DNA of 64,000 bases from NCBI GenBank assembly GCA_934675625.1, contig CAKURH010000003.1:7385-71384 (forward strand), read 5' to 3'. Source of the DNA: an uncultured Kiritimatiellota bacterium. GTDB taxonomy: Bacteria; Verrucomicrobiota; Kiritimatiellia; RFP12; UBA1067. Under the pieces are notes generated by a model. That model saw nothing but the letters and a program-made list of their open reading frames with translations. It was not told the origin of the DNA and did no database searches. Each line of letters opens with the position of its first letter. Positions within the stretch are counted from its first letter, which is position 1. Below are positions 25,201 to 33,394 of this stretch, in pieces. The position numbers were made by a program, and so were the translations under genes.

Positions 25201-26127
25201 GTCATCGCCACGGTTCATGTCGCCGTGAAACCCATGCCAGCGATCCGCGAAAAGATGCAGCTCGGCAGGTATCTTCATCCGGCGGAGCTGACGGTATATC
25301 TGCGTTGAACCCAAAGGGGAGAAATCGTCCGCCCCCCCGTGGAACAGGCACATCGGGCAGGTCTTGCCGTCAAACGCAAGCTCTTTCACGAGCGCGACGT
25401 CGGGCGCATCTCCCTCGCGGGCGTTCGGCACGCCCTCGCCGTCTGTCAGCACGTATGCCGCAGCCTGCGGCACGGCGAAGAGCAGGTTGCACGGCAAGGC
25501 ATCGAGTTCGTCGACCGGGGCATACGCCGCCGTCTCCGACGATGTGGCCAGAAGGAGGACGAGCTTGGCGCCGGCCGATATTCCCGTGGCGCCGATCTTC
25601 TCCGGGCTGAAGCCCCACTTCGACGCATGCGCCCGCATGAACCGTATGGCCCTCTGCGCATCTTCCCAGCCGGACTGGTGTATTGCAAGCCCCTTCGGAC
25701 GAGGTGTACGGTACGTCAGGTTCGCGACCGTCACGCCCGCGCGGACGAATCTGTCAATGGCCGGCTGCAGGCGTTCCGCGTCACAGCAGGACGAGAAGCC
25801 GCCGCCCGAGACCATGAGCACGGCAAGGTCGGTTCGATTGGACGGATTCGGCGCGTACCAGTCGATGTACGGTCGCCGAAAGTCCTCCGCGCGAAACATC
25901 TGGGCACGGGTCTCTTCCGCCTGCGCGGCGATCTGATGCGGCTGCTCGTCCGGCATCTTGCCTTCGGGCCAGATGTATTCGCGCAGGACTGGCCTTGCCG
26001 AAGGCGTCAGCGGCCCGAACGACGCCCGGTCATCCGGCGAACCCCATGTCCCAAACGCCCAAGACGATGCCGCCGCCACAAGGCAGACGAGTGACACGGC
26101 ACACTTTCGCACGCATTCAGCGTACAT
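22225..26127 (-). CDS. Secreted esterase-esterase-alpha-L-rhamnosidase (GH78-like) fusion
   Basis: 1,300 aa from ATG 26127, chosen for GAGAGG upstream and a following signal peptide (MYAECVRKCAVSLVCLVAAA); ATG 26154 is possible. Three parts are seen. Residues about 45-330 are an alpha/beta hydrolase with SGGGF and nucleophile elbow GISAG. Residues about 355-635 are a second one with SGGAYF and GASAG. Both are introduced by WPEGKMP, as in acetyl esterases of the BD-FAE type. From about 650 onward comes a rhamnosidase-like part with beta domains, then DCPSRERAGWLGD and GTLWEHDAPQASCCHAF, which match the GH78 acid and base motifs. It overlaps the upstream glycosidase by 11 nt and ends the operon. 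It could deacetylate and de-rhamnosylate one side chain. Confidence 0.8.
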   Translation of the reverse strand: MYAECVRKCAVSLVCLVAAASSWAFGTWGSPDDRASFGPLTPSARPVLREYIWPEGKMPDEQPHQIAAQAEETRAQMFRAEDFRRPYIDWYAPNPSNRTDLAVLMVSGGGFSSCCDAERLQPAIDRFVRAGVTVANLTYRTPRPKGLAIHQSGWEDAQRAIRFMRAHASKWGFSPEKIGATGISAGAKLVLLLATSSETAAYAPVDELDALPCNLLFAVPQAAAYVLTDGEGVPNAREGDAPDVALVKELAFDGKTCPMCLFHGGADDFSPLGSTQIYRQLRRMKIPAELHLFADRWHGFHGDMNRGDDGTAWDHWFDRALEFIRQMNFDGRLGDEVGLAARFPDDADRGGYERMPLWPEGKMPAAQTNQCVPYLEWHLPKTPRTKGIQIIYSGGAYFDNRPDSWDGVTSARRYLNEKGMTVVTLKYRTPRPTGLAKHTSAWQDLQRAVRVVRREAEARHLDPNRIGIMGASAGGHLTIMGATSSRRKSYWPVDETDLIPCNVQWGIALYPAYALTDGLDEPNRTGGNDDAARLAPEFSFDLSTCPMLFLHGDADGWAAMNSVKCWEQLRRMGVQGDLHTLATRDHCFMNAAAPGTGSYTWLDRVWEFLNHKKFNAPDLFLAAQAVWPKGAGDTMNETFAFETELTAEDGLAELRIAAASCYKAELNGAFVSAGPARAPTGLARVDALPVRLNAGRNRLRVEVNAYRCNNFVYMDQSPFLAAEVVQNGRVLSATGGTNWTARASERIVKTPRASFQRGFSEAYLIGGAPAPSRELETVTAPRFLAREVPLCDFSLDRSFVEVDAYDIVCDESTPLPRTRCFENVAPPVFCGYKAEECDVNVWHELAKWRRAKPGVAGRKVPAKLYAGEHNTTGFLQVELACTEPGRFMAAVDELRTPDGDVNPLRIEIAAGAIWDIRRPGRYVLEFFEPQTFKFARLAMLSGKATWKAPVVRRYRNAEAFNNVYVGADPVAAKVLAAAARTLAQCATDVPMDCPSRERAGWLGDSYFSGPSLQLLAGNASVERAFLRDYALAKGFPHLPKGMVAMCYPSDHTDGLYIPTYALWFLLEIEDYVRRTGDRETAKLLEGRVRELLKWFDGYVNADGLLEKLPSWVFVGWDASNGYVQDVNYPANMLYAAALDAVGRLYGWECCVRRADAIRSAVRAQAFDGVQFRDHAVRGKDGALAVRPEATETCQYYAFFTGTADSVRDAELWGRLVRGERGSLKKAGLFPGMQLRFLCLARAGMPELARKEALAYYADMADRTGTLWEHDAPQASCCHAFATGFVSLFADEIRPSKAVDL

Positions 26128-28153
26128 ACGTGATCCTCTCCCCATCTGCTTCAATGAATGGCACGCCCTCCTCCGGCATTCCGGCCTTCACGCCGAGCCC
26201 CTCAATCCACCAGCCATAGGGCGCCAGGCGATGCCCGTCAATCGTCCGAGGCACATCGCCAAGGTTCACGAGGAAGCGCACGCCACCGTATGTCGCCACA
26301 ACGGTTCCGTCGTCGGACGGCGTGGCCGGATCAATGCCACGCGCGAACAGGGGTGATCTGTCGTGTACAAACTCCGTGACACGGCCACCAACAGTCCGTG
26401 AAAGCACACGGGACTGTAGGGCGTGCAACCAGGCATACCAGCGCCGAATACGCTTATCCTTCGTCAGCTCATCTGCCTTGTACGCCACGACAATGTTGTA
26501 GCCGAGCGCAAGAACCCACGCGAGGACACGCTCGTTCCTGGTGAAACCCGCGAGATCATGATGGTAGAAAAGGAGCTTGTCTCGGAAGAGGCGCTGGGCC
26601 ACAGGTTCGAGAACCCACGTGTCAGCGGGGAAACGCTTTTCCTTGTGCAGTTTCCGTCCGACCATGTCCTCAAGCGGAACAGTCCCCCAGGCGCAGCCGG
26701 TCAGTCCGAGTTCTGAATCCGCCACCATGTCAAAGCCGTCCTCCGTGAAGAGCGGCATGTGGCGGCTGTCCTCCTCTACAATGGAAATCATACCCTCCTC
26801 ATGCGCCGTGACGGACGGGGAATGCGGGCTGAAGTCGCGAAACCACGGCAGGGAACCGCACTGATCCTGAAACAGGATGTCAGAGCCATAGGTCTCGCGC
26901 GCTTCACGCCGGGTGGCGCGGTTCGCCGCCTGCACGACCGGATGCCAGTACGTGATGTTGTAGCCCTTGTGCGGCCCGTACCTGAGCGTAATCGGGCTGC
27001 CGTCGCGCTTTCTGGCGATCGGCTCCATGCCGGCCTTCTTGAACACCTCCGACTTAAAGGGTTCGGAACCCCACCAGCATGGATTCGTGTACGGCATGAA
27101 CAGTCCGCCACGGGCATGGATGGCCGCCACCATGTTCTTGAAGTCGTCGGAGCTGCCAAACGTCTTCCGGGGCGGGAAGAAATCGGGATATGCGTTGTCG
27201 AAGCCATGCGGCATGTAGTCGTGGATATGGACGAGCGTCGGCATCGGCAAGTCCTCGGCAAGTGAGGTAATCCGCTTCGCGTCGGCAGCGAGGACGAGCA
27301 ACAGCGGAGAGGCGGCAAGCTTGCGCAGAAACGCCGTCCCGTCACGCGGCGGCAGTTTCGACGACAGCGAACGGCCGAGGCCATTTTCCTTCAGGTACGC
27401 CGCGAGGGACGAATCGACGGTTCCGCCCTCGACGATCCGCACCACTGGCGTCTCGACCGATTCGCCGGGCTTCAGCCAGTACGCCGATGCATGCGAATAG
27501 TATCCGCCACGGCTATCGCCAGCCACAGTCGCCGATCCCGGAACGAACGGATGCGGATTCTTCCACGGCGCAAAATACCCGCGACGCTGGACGCCATAGA
27601 CCTGGATGGACGCGCCGGATTTCGTCTCCAGCCGCGCCCAGTCCGCAAAGAGCGGCGGGTAGGGGACGGAGTAGTTGCACTTGGACGTGAAGAATTTCTC
27701 GTTGAGCGCCATGCCCGTCGTCTCGTTGCCGCGACCCGGGTAGACGAACCTCGCCACATCGGCTGGACGAAAGCGCAGGTTCGCAGGGAAGTGGAATTCC
27801 TCGACGATGCCCTCCTTCGCCGTCAAACGGGCTTTCATCGTCAAGGATCCGTCGCGCGGACGCACCGTCGTTACCGTGACATCCAAGACGGGAGACGACC
27901 ATTTCGAGACAACCGTATCGCCGCGTCGCGTCTCTGTGAATCGTCCGCCGATGCGGTCCTCCCGTTCGACCTGCGCCGCAGAAAGCCTATTCGTCTCGGC
28001 GAACTTCACGCGCCACAGGCCGTGTTCGCCGGATTCAAGATAGGTCTTTCCATGGACATCACGGGCCACGATACGCCCCTTCTCGCACCGCACCTCGCCC
28101 TTGGCGACCAAAAGCGTGCAAGCAACCGCCGAAAACGCAAGCAAAGCTCTCAT
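26117..28153 (-). CDS. Secreted TIM-barrel glycosidase-like protein (DUF6259-like)
   Basis: 678 aa from ATG 28153 (GGGAGGGG upstream); the signal peptide is MRALLAFSAVACTLLVAKGE. An N-terminal beta-sandwich (about 20-260) is followed by a barrel. Barrel strands include TLVHIHDYMPHGFDNAYPDF, GGLFMPYTNPCWW, DILFQDQCGSLPWF with a candidate nucleophile Asp, and MPLFTEDGFDMVADSE with a candidate acid Glu/Asp. This order of motifs resembles the DUF6259 group of putative glycosidases; no enzyme activity is established from sequence. It lies 31 nt after the metallophosphoesterase and overlaps the esterase-rhamnosidase gene, so it belongs to the lectin operon from 32043. Confidence 0.7.
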   Translation of the reverse strand: MRALLAFSAVACTLLVAKGEVRCEKGRIVARDVHGKTYLESGEHGLWRVKFAETNRLSAAQVEREDRIGGRFTETRRGDTVVSKWSSPVLDVTVTTVRPRDGSLTMKARLTAKEGIVEEFHFPANLRFRPADVARFVYPGRGNETTGMALNEKFFTSKCNYSVPYPPLFADWARLETKSGASIQVYGVQRRGYFAPWKNPHPFVPGSATVAGDSRGGYYSHASAYWLKPGESVETPVVRIVEGGTVDSSLAAYLKENGLGRSLSSKLPPRDGTAFLRKLAASPLLLVLAADAKRITSLAEDLPMPTLVHIHDYMPHGFDNAYPDFFPPRKTFGSSDDFKNMVAAIHARGGLFMPYTNPCWWGSEPFKSEVFKKAGMEPIARKRDGSPITLRYGPHKGYNITYWHPVVQAANRATRREARETYGSDILFQDQCGSLPWFRDFSPHSPSVTAHEEGMISIVEEDSRHMPLFTEDGFDMVADSELGLTGCAWGTVPLEDMVGRKLHKEKRFPADTWVLEPVAQRLFRDKLLFYHHDLAGFTRNERVLAWVLALGYNIVVAYKADELTKDKRIRRWYAWLHALQSRVLSRTVGGRVTEFVHDRSPLFARGIDPATPSDDGTVVATYGGVRFLVNLGDVPRTIDGHRLAPYGWWIEGLGVKAGMPEEGVPFIEADGERITYVR

Positions 28154-28184
28154 CCGCCCCTCCCAGCTTCCAGGCCTCATACCA

Positions 28185-29720
28185 TCACACCAACTTCATC
28201 CAGTTAGACGCGACAGAATGCCCCTCATTTCCCCAGCAATCCGCCGGCGTGACCACAAAACGCACACTTCGGTTGCGCGGTATCACGTCACCGAAGAACG
28301 CACAGGTGCAAGAGCCCTTCTCGCGAGACTCGGCCTGCATGCCATCCGGCGGGAAAACCCGGCTCTCGGCTGCCGTCCGCACCGTATCCGCATCGCGCAC
28401 CTCGCAACGAACGCCAAAATCGTAGGCCCGTACCGGCGAACCGGCAAGCGTCGTGACGGGCGGGAACGAAACCACGACCTGCTCGCGCGGCGTCTTGTCG
28501 TCACTGTAGCCGTCCTTCGCCCGGCGATGTCCATCCTTCACGCGCTTGGCCGTCACCTTCGCGCCCGGCGCGAACTGGGGAGGCGTGGCCTTCGCAGCCT
28601 CGGCGCGGCGGCGGAAGTCGAACGTCGCCACGCCCTGCGGCGGAACCGTGCGCCCGCCGTAGAGAGGAATAATCCAGTCCGGTCCAAGCGACTGGTCGTG
28701 CGTCCACTCGCGCCGCTCGAATACGATGCGGTCTCCGTAGACCGACATCAGCATACCCTGCCGGACGCTGTGCACGTCCACCTTCGGCATCTCCTGCGGC
28801 GGCGTGCGGTTGAAGTCGGCGCAGTTGAAGCCGTTTTCCCTGCCCGGAACGGTGAACTCGTGCCCACGTGCACAGGAACATCCGACCGAGGTGAACTCAC
28901 CCTGCCAAACGCACTTCTCGTCCGTCAGCGACTGGTGCTCGTGCCCCGTGAGCGCAAGGCAGTTGGGATAGCCGTTCAGGGCCTTGCGCGTCAGGCCCCT
29001 GTCAAAGGACTTGATCCACTTTTCGCCGCGCAGGAGCCACGTTGCGTATGTCGTGTCCTCCACATACTCGTGCTGGACGTAGAAGAACGGCCGATCCTTG
29101 GGGAGATCGAGCGTGGGCAGGAACTCCGGCAGCGGCGTACGCTCGTTTTTGAAGCCCTTGGCGTACTTATGGCCCTGCTCGTCGCCGAGGATGCTCATCC
29201 AGTTGCGCAGAATGAACGTGTACCCCTTCACGGTCTTCGCGCAGATCGGCTTGTAGTCCTCGCCGAAGCAGCTCTGCCAAACCTCCTGCTTGCGCCAATG
29301 GAACGCTTCGGCCTTCGACTCGTCAAACGTCTTGTACCAGCTTCCGGCGAATGCGTCCTCGTCGTGGTTTCCGGTCACGAAAAGCTTCTCGATGCGTACG
29401 CCGTCCGAACGTCGGTCATCCGGGAAGACCTTCCGCCAGGTACGTGCCACCGACTCGAACTCGCACCTGCGGCTCGTGGTCGTGAGATCCCCGGCGATCA
29501 GCACGGCGTCGACCTTGCGGCTGTCGTAGAAGCGCAGCGCCTTCTCGAAGAAATTGGCGTTGTCGTCCCGCGTGATGTGGATGTCCGAAAGAACCCCCAC
29601 GACCAGGTTGGGCCTTGCGCCCTTCGGCAAGGAGGCCAACGCCGTGTGCGCCGTCTTCGACATGGCAGACGGCACAAGCGCCGCCCCTGTCGCACCGAAA
29701 AGGAATTCGCGTCTGTTCAT
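28185..29720 (-). CDS. Tat-exported calcineurin-like metallophosphoesterase
   Basis: 511 aa. The N terminus NRREFLFGATGAALVPSA is a twin-arginine signal, so the enzyme is folded and metal-loaded before export. The metallophosphoesterase motifs appear in order: LSDIHI near 45, AGDLTT near 76, TGNHDEDA near 117, and LTGHEHQS in the middle. The second metal-binding GxH follows less clearly. The C-terminal third is a beta-rich domain. The substrate is unknown; removal of phosphate from glycans or nucleotides outside the cytoplasm fits its place between the lectin and glycosidase genes. It starts 25 nt after the lectin gene. Confidence 0.82.
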   Translation of the reverse strand: MNRREFLFGATGAALVPSAMSKTAHTALASLPKGARPNLVVGVLSDIHITRDDNANFFEKALRFYDSRKVDAVLIAGDLTTTSRRCEFESVARTWRKVFPDDRRSDGVRIEKLFVTGNHDEDAFAGSWYKTFDESKAEAFHWRKQEVWQSCFGEDYKPICAKTVKGYTFILRNWMSILGDEQGHKYAKGFKNERTPLPEFLPTLDLPKDRPFFYVQHEYVEDTTYATWLLRGEKWIKSFDRGLTRKALNGYPNCLALTGHEHQSLTDEKCVWQGEFTSVGCSCARGHEFTVPGRENGFNCADFNRTPPQEMPKVDVHSVRQGMLMSVYGDRIVFERREWTHDQSLGPDWIIPLYGGRTVPPQGVATFDFRRRAEAAKATPPQFAPGAKVTAKRVKDGHRRAKDGYSDDKTPREQVVVSFPPVTTLAGSPVRAYDFGVRCEVRDADTVRTAAESRVFPPDGMQAESREKGSCTCAFFGDVIPRNRSVRFVVTPADCWGNEGHSVASNWMKLV

Positions 29721-29745
29721 TTTTATTCCTCTCTTTTGTTCATGG

Positions 29746-32043
29746 TTAACGAATAATCAGGCAGAAGCCAATACCCAAAGTCACCGAACCAAGACCTTCC
29801 ACCCAGTCGCAGTCCAAGGCCGTCCACGTGCCGCGCCGGAAGGTCTCCCCCGACACGGTCGCACTGCGGAAAAAGGCCGCTACCCCCGGTGCCACAGACA
29901 GTCTCGCTCCTCGTGAAAGTCTTGCACGCGTTCCGCTCGTGACCTTGTCGTTGCGGTCGATGCCGAAATCCACGGCATCGAGCGACAGGATGGAATCTGT
30001 CGGCAACGACAGCACACCATCCGTCTCAATCCCGAACCGATCATCTGACGCATAGGCGACCTCAAGGCCATCGATCAAAACAGATGTCGTGCGGCCACCG
30101 GTGGCCGACGTGAACGCAAGGTAGGCCTTTTCGCTACCGCAGATTTCCGTAAGATCCACCCCCGTCCACATGCGGGTAAACACGACAGGCTCAACCTTGT
30201 CGTCCTGCTCCTGCTTGAGCGTAAGCGTCACAGTCTTTGCGACCGTATCGCTTTCAAGCGCAAAGTCAAAGATGCGCGTCAGCAGGATGTCCTTGCCGTT
30301 CGCATCCTTCTCCCCCGCATACGTGTTGAAGTAGATCATCGGGTCTGTGATGTAGCGGTTGTCCGGGCTCTTCCTGTCAAAGGCGTCCTCCCACCTGCCG
30401 TTTCGCCCGAAGCGGTACTGCCCCATGTGATCTGCCATGCTGTAGTTGACGAAGCCGACAGCCAAGCTGTTCGTGATCGAGGCGGACGCATTTGTCGCCG
30501 AATAGTAGCCCAAGTCACTGCTCACATTCCATTCGCCGCAAGCCGAGAAGCCGCGCGGATCGTTATGGAGGACGAGCGCAAAGCCCCATGCGCCCGAACC
30601 GGTCATCGCTGCCCGTCCGGAAACTTTCATCCGCCCGGCAATCGCAAGGGGACGCTTTCGCGCCGTCAGGGACACGCTGTTTCCAGCCGCACTCCCAACC
30701 CGTAAACCAAGCGTGCCATTCGCATTCTGCTGATAGGGAGATTCTGATGCGGTAGCGACAGAATCGCCATTGGCATTGAACCTATCATAATGCCAAAGTC
30801 CGTTCGCGGCATCTGATGGCACCGAAACGGTATCCGGTAGGCTTGAAAACGCGATGTTACCGTCTGACACGCAGGTGCCGAAGTTCAATGCCTGATCGTG
30901 GGAATCGAGATTCACGAGAGACACGTCCGTCTGTGTCGCAGCGAAACGGACGGATTTCGCCAGACGATTGGTCGCAAACGTGGAATTCGACGAAACAAAA
31001 ATCTCTGGTGATGCCGTCGTAACGACAAGCGACTTCAAGAATGTGTCATCCTGTCCGTCTTCGATTTTGAGATTTGAAACCGTGCCAACCGTCGTACGTC
31101 CGCCCGAATCCGTCGTAAACGCAAGGTACGCCGTGTTGCCTTCGCAGATCTCCGTCAGGTCCGTGTCCGTCAGCGTACGCGTAAAGACGACATCCGCGCC
31201 GTCCTGTTCCTGTGTGAGCGTCAGCGTCACCGTCTTCGCGGACGTGTCGCTCACAAGCGCGAAATCAAACACCCGCGTAGAGGCGACCTCGGGCGTCACC
31301 GTCGTGTCAGCCGTGTTGAAGTAGATCATCGGATCCGTCGTCGCCGTCTCCGTCCAACTGCCGTTTCGTCCAATCCTGTAGCGGCCAAAATAGCCCTGCT
31401 GGTGGAAATTGACGAAGCCAACGGCAAAGCTCTTCAGGATTGGATCGGTCGTCTGGGCATAGCAAAGTCCCTCGTTGCCGGCTTGCGCCCCCTTCGCCTC
31501 GTAGCCACGCGGATCGTTGTGAAGGACAATCGCAAGACCCCAAGCACCGGCGCCGGACAGCGTTACGCGCCCGGAGATCGACATCTTGCCATCGAGCCGC
31601 ACCGGCACCTTGCGAGACGTGACCGTCGAGCTCCAACTGGCATTGGTGCCGACGGCAAGCGCCCCTCCGCCAAGATCAAAAGGATCGCCCGTCTCGGTTC
31701 TGATTGACTGGGTCTCGTTCCCGACCTTAATTGCAGTCTCGGCCCGATAATACCAGTCTTCAGGCACCTCCCTCGCACACATAAGCTCCAGAGAACCGGC
31801 CTCGTAGACAAGGTCAAGGTCTCTCGCCGCAGTCCTCGTCAGCGCAAGCCGCCCCTCGCCACGCTTGTGGACGGTCTCGCCCGCAAGTGAAGCAAAGTCC
31901 GAGGCCGTCGGCCTTGCACACGCTTCGGCAGGGACATTCACGACCCACGTGCCGTCCTCCTTCTCCACGATTTGCGCAAACAGAAGCAGACACGGAAAAA
32001 GAGCCGTGACCAGGCTGACGACCGCCTTTTTACTGTTGAACAT
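29746..32043 (-). CDS. Secreted protein with two L-type-lectin-like domains
   Basis: 765 aa from ATG 32043, with AGAGG 5 nt upstream; a GTG two codons earlier is possible. The signal peptide is MFNSKKAVVSLVTALFPCLLLFAQ. Two homologous halves (about 125-340 and 440-660) each contain GAWG(L/F)A(I/L)VLHNDPRG, then AVGFVN, GRYRIGRNG or GQYRFGRNG, DPMIYFNT and AKTVTLTL. This order matches the bacterial legume-lectin-like fold, which binds sugars through an Asp/Asn loop (HNDPRG). No catalytic domain is present. The last residues are FCLIIR, matching the ending of the two beta-helix proteins. It is first gene of an operon with its own promoter, directly after the XylR-type regulator gene. Confidence 0.72.
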   Translation of the reverse strand: MFNSKKAVVSLVTALFPCLLLFAQIVEKEDGTWVVNVPAEACARPTASDFASLAGETVHKRGEGRLALTRTAARDLDLVYEAGSLELMCAREVPEDWYYRAETAIKVGNETQSIRTETGDPFDLGGGALAVGTNASWSSTVTSRKVPVRLDGKMSISGRVTLSGAGAWGLAIVLHNDPRGYEAKGAQAGNEGLCYAQTTDPILKSFAVGFVNFHQQGYFGRYRIGRNGSWTETATTDPMIYFNTADTTVTPEVASTRVFDFALVSDTSAKTVTLTLTQEQDGADVVFTRTLTDTDLTEICEGNTAYLAFTTDSGGRTTVGTVSNLKIEDGQDDTFLKSLVVTTASPEIFVSSNSTFATNRLAKSVRFAATQTDVSLVNLDSHDQALNFGTCVSDGNIAFSSLPDTVSVPSDAANGLWHYDRFNANGDSVATASESPYQQNANGTLGLRVGSAAGNSVSLTARKRPLAIAGRMKVSGRAAMTGSGAWGFALVLHNDPRGFSACGEWNVSSDLGYYSATNASASITNSLAVGFVNYSMADHMGQYRFGRNGRWEDAFDRKSPDNRYITDPMIYFNTYAGEKDANGKDILLTRIFDFALESDTVAKTVTLTLKQEQDDKVEPVVFTRMWTGVDLTEICGSEKAYLAFTSATGGRTTSVLIDGLEVAYASDDRFGIETDGVLSLPTDSILSLDAVDFGIDRNDKVTSGTRARLSRGARLSVAPGVAAFFRSATVSGETFRRGTWTALDCDWVEGLGSVTLGIGFCLIIR

Positions 32044-32099
32044 ACACACCTCTTATGGTTTGAACAATTATTGGACAGTGCCTCTTCAAAGGCATTTGA

Positions 32100-32108
32100 A
32101 TTATACCA
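32100..32108 (-). promoter_or_regulatory. Extended -10 promoter of the lectin operon
   Basis: TGGTATAAT on the minus strand, 56 nt upstream of ATG 32043. No -35 hexamer at normal spacing, which suits activator-dependent expression by the adjacent XylR-type protein. Confidence 0.6.
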
Positions 32109-32162
32109 AATTCGGTCACGCAACAGAGAACAATCTATCCGCTAAAAGGCGAACAAATCGTC

Positions 32163-32192
32163 CGATACGCCGAATCCTATCGACACGCCGAA
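32163..32192. promoter_or_regulatory. Two direct repeats upstream of the lectin promoter, candidate activator site
   Basis: CGATACGCCGAA (32163-32174) and CGACACGCCGAA (32181-32192) are direct repeats of 18-bp period, 55-85 bp upstream of the -10. They overlap the 3' end of the XylR-like gene. AraC-family proteins often bind such pairs, but chance similarity in coding DNA is possible. Confidence 0.3.
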
Positions 32193-33370
32193 CGCGACTT
32201 TTCGCGCCACTGCGTGAGCGTGTGTCCCGTTGCCGCCTTGAACACGCGGCGCAAGTCGACCAGAGACGAAAAGCCGCAGTAGTCGGGCAGGGACGCCAGG
32301 TCATGGCCACCGCCCCGAATCAGTTCCTTCACCCGCGCAATGCGCTGACTGCGAATCTCATCCAGAATCGTATGGCCCAGGCACGCGCGAAAACGCTGAT
32401 AGCCGTAAGAACGCCGACAGCCCATGACCGCGATGACATCCTCCGACGTGATGCGGTCGGTCGCGTGTCGGCGGATGAACTCCAGCGCCCGCATGACGCG
32501 CCCGTCACAGACGGGCAGCCGCTGCGTCGACGCACGGCGCACGACCTGCGCAACGCCAAAAGTCACAGCCTGTCCCCGGACGTCCTCGCCCGACAACAGC
32601 CGATCTAGCGTCTGCGCGGACAGGTAGCCGCACGACTCGAAGTCCTGTTCGACGCTCGTCAGCGTCGGGTCGACGCTTTCGCAGATGTCGCGCCGGTTGT
32701 CCACACCCACGAGCGCGATCTCCTCCGGGATGCCGATGCCCTCCGCCAGGCAGATGCTGCGGACGCACTCGGACACCACGTCGTTCGCGGCGAACACGCC
32801 GCAGGGTTTCGGCAGAGCCGTCAGCCATGTCCGCAAGGCGCGCATCTGCCGTGCCGCCGTCGTCGCCGGGACGGAAAACCGGCTGAACGTCGCGCCGTGG
32901 GCTCGCGCCCGCCGCGCAAACACGTCGCCGCGCCCCATGCTCCACGCGCGGCGCGGGTCGGCGACGAACGGCACATAGGCGAAATGGCCAAGACCCTGCC
33001 GGACAAGCTCGTCGAACGCCGCGCCCGCCACGGCTTCCGCATCGCTCGACACGTACGCGCTTGGCGCCTGGCCTGCGCCAACCGCGTCCGGCGAGCTGTC
33101 GCAGAACACGACCGGGACCCCGTTCAGCCCGGGAACTTCGGACAGCGTCTCGGCCGAAAGCCCCGCATCCGCCAGAAGCCCGACCGGACGCCACAGGTCA
33201 ACGAGCCCGTCCAGGATGTCCCGGTAGTCGATGCGGAGCAGCGTCCAGCCCGCCATGTCGGCATAGCGCCGAATGCCCTTCACAAGGCGCACAGACGACT
33301 CGTCCACCGCAATTCTCAAGACCAGCACGCACGGACGCGCGGCAGCCACGACAGAGGGGCGTTTGACCAT
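32177..33370 (-). CDS. XylR-type regulator: LacI-like sugar-binding domain plus AraC helix-turn-helix
   Basis: 397 aa. Residues about 12-285 form a periplasmic-binding-protein fold (GIRRYADMAGWTLLRIDYR, GVFAANDVVSECV, ALVGVDNRRDICESVDPTLTSV). Residues about 295-397 form an AraC DNA-binding domain (ALEFIRRHATDRITSEDVIAVMG, GFSSLVDLRRVFKAATGHTL). This is the E. coli XylR architecture, which activates sugar operons after sugar binding; the sugar here is unknown. AAGGAG lies 8 nt before the start. It follows miaB by 24 nt but its likely target is the lectin-glycosidase operon immediately downstream. Confidence 0.88.
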   Translation of the reverse strand: MVKRPSVVAAARPCVLVLRIAVDESSVRLVKGIRRYADMAGWTLLRIDYRDILDGLVDLWRPVGLLADAGLSAETLSEVPGLNGVPVVFCDSSPDAVGAGQAPSAYVSSDAEAVAGAAFDELVRQGLGHFAYVPFVADPRRAWSMGRGDVFARRARAHGATFSRFSVPATTAARQMRALRTWLTALPKPCGVFAANDVVSECVRSICLAEGIGIPEEIALVGVDNRRDICESVDPTLTSVEQDFESCGYLSAQTLDRLLSGEDVRGQAVTFGVAQVVRRASTQRLPVCDGRVMRALEFIRRHATDRITSEDVIAVMGCRRSYGYQRFRACLGHTILDEIRSQRIARVKELIRGGGHDLASLPDYCGFSSLVDLRRVFKAATGHTLTQWREKSRSACR

Positions 33371-33394
33371 ATGCCGACTCCTTCCGCAGCCTCT

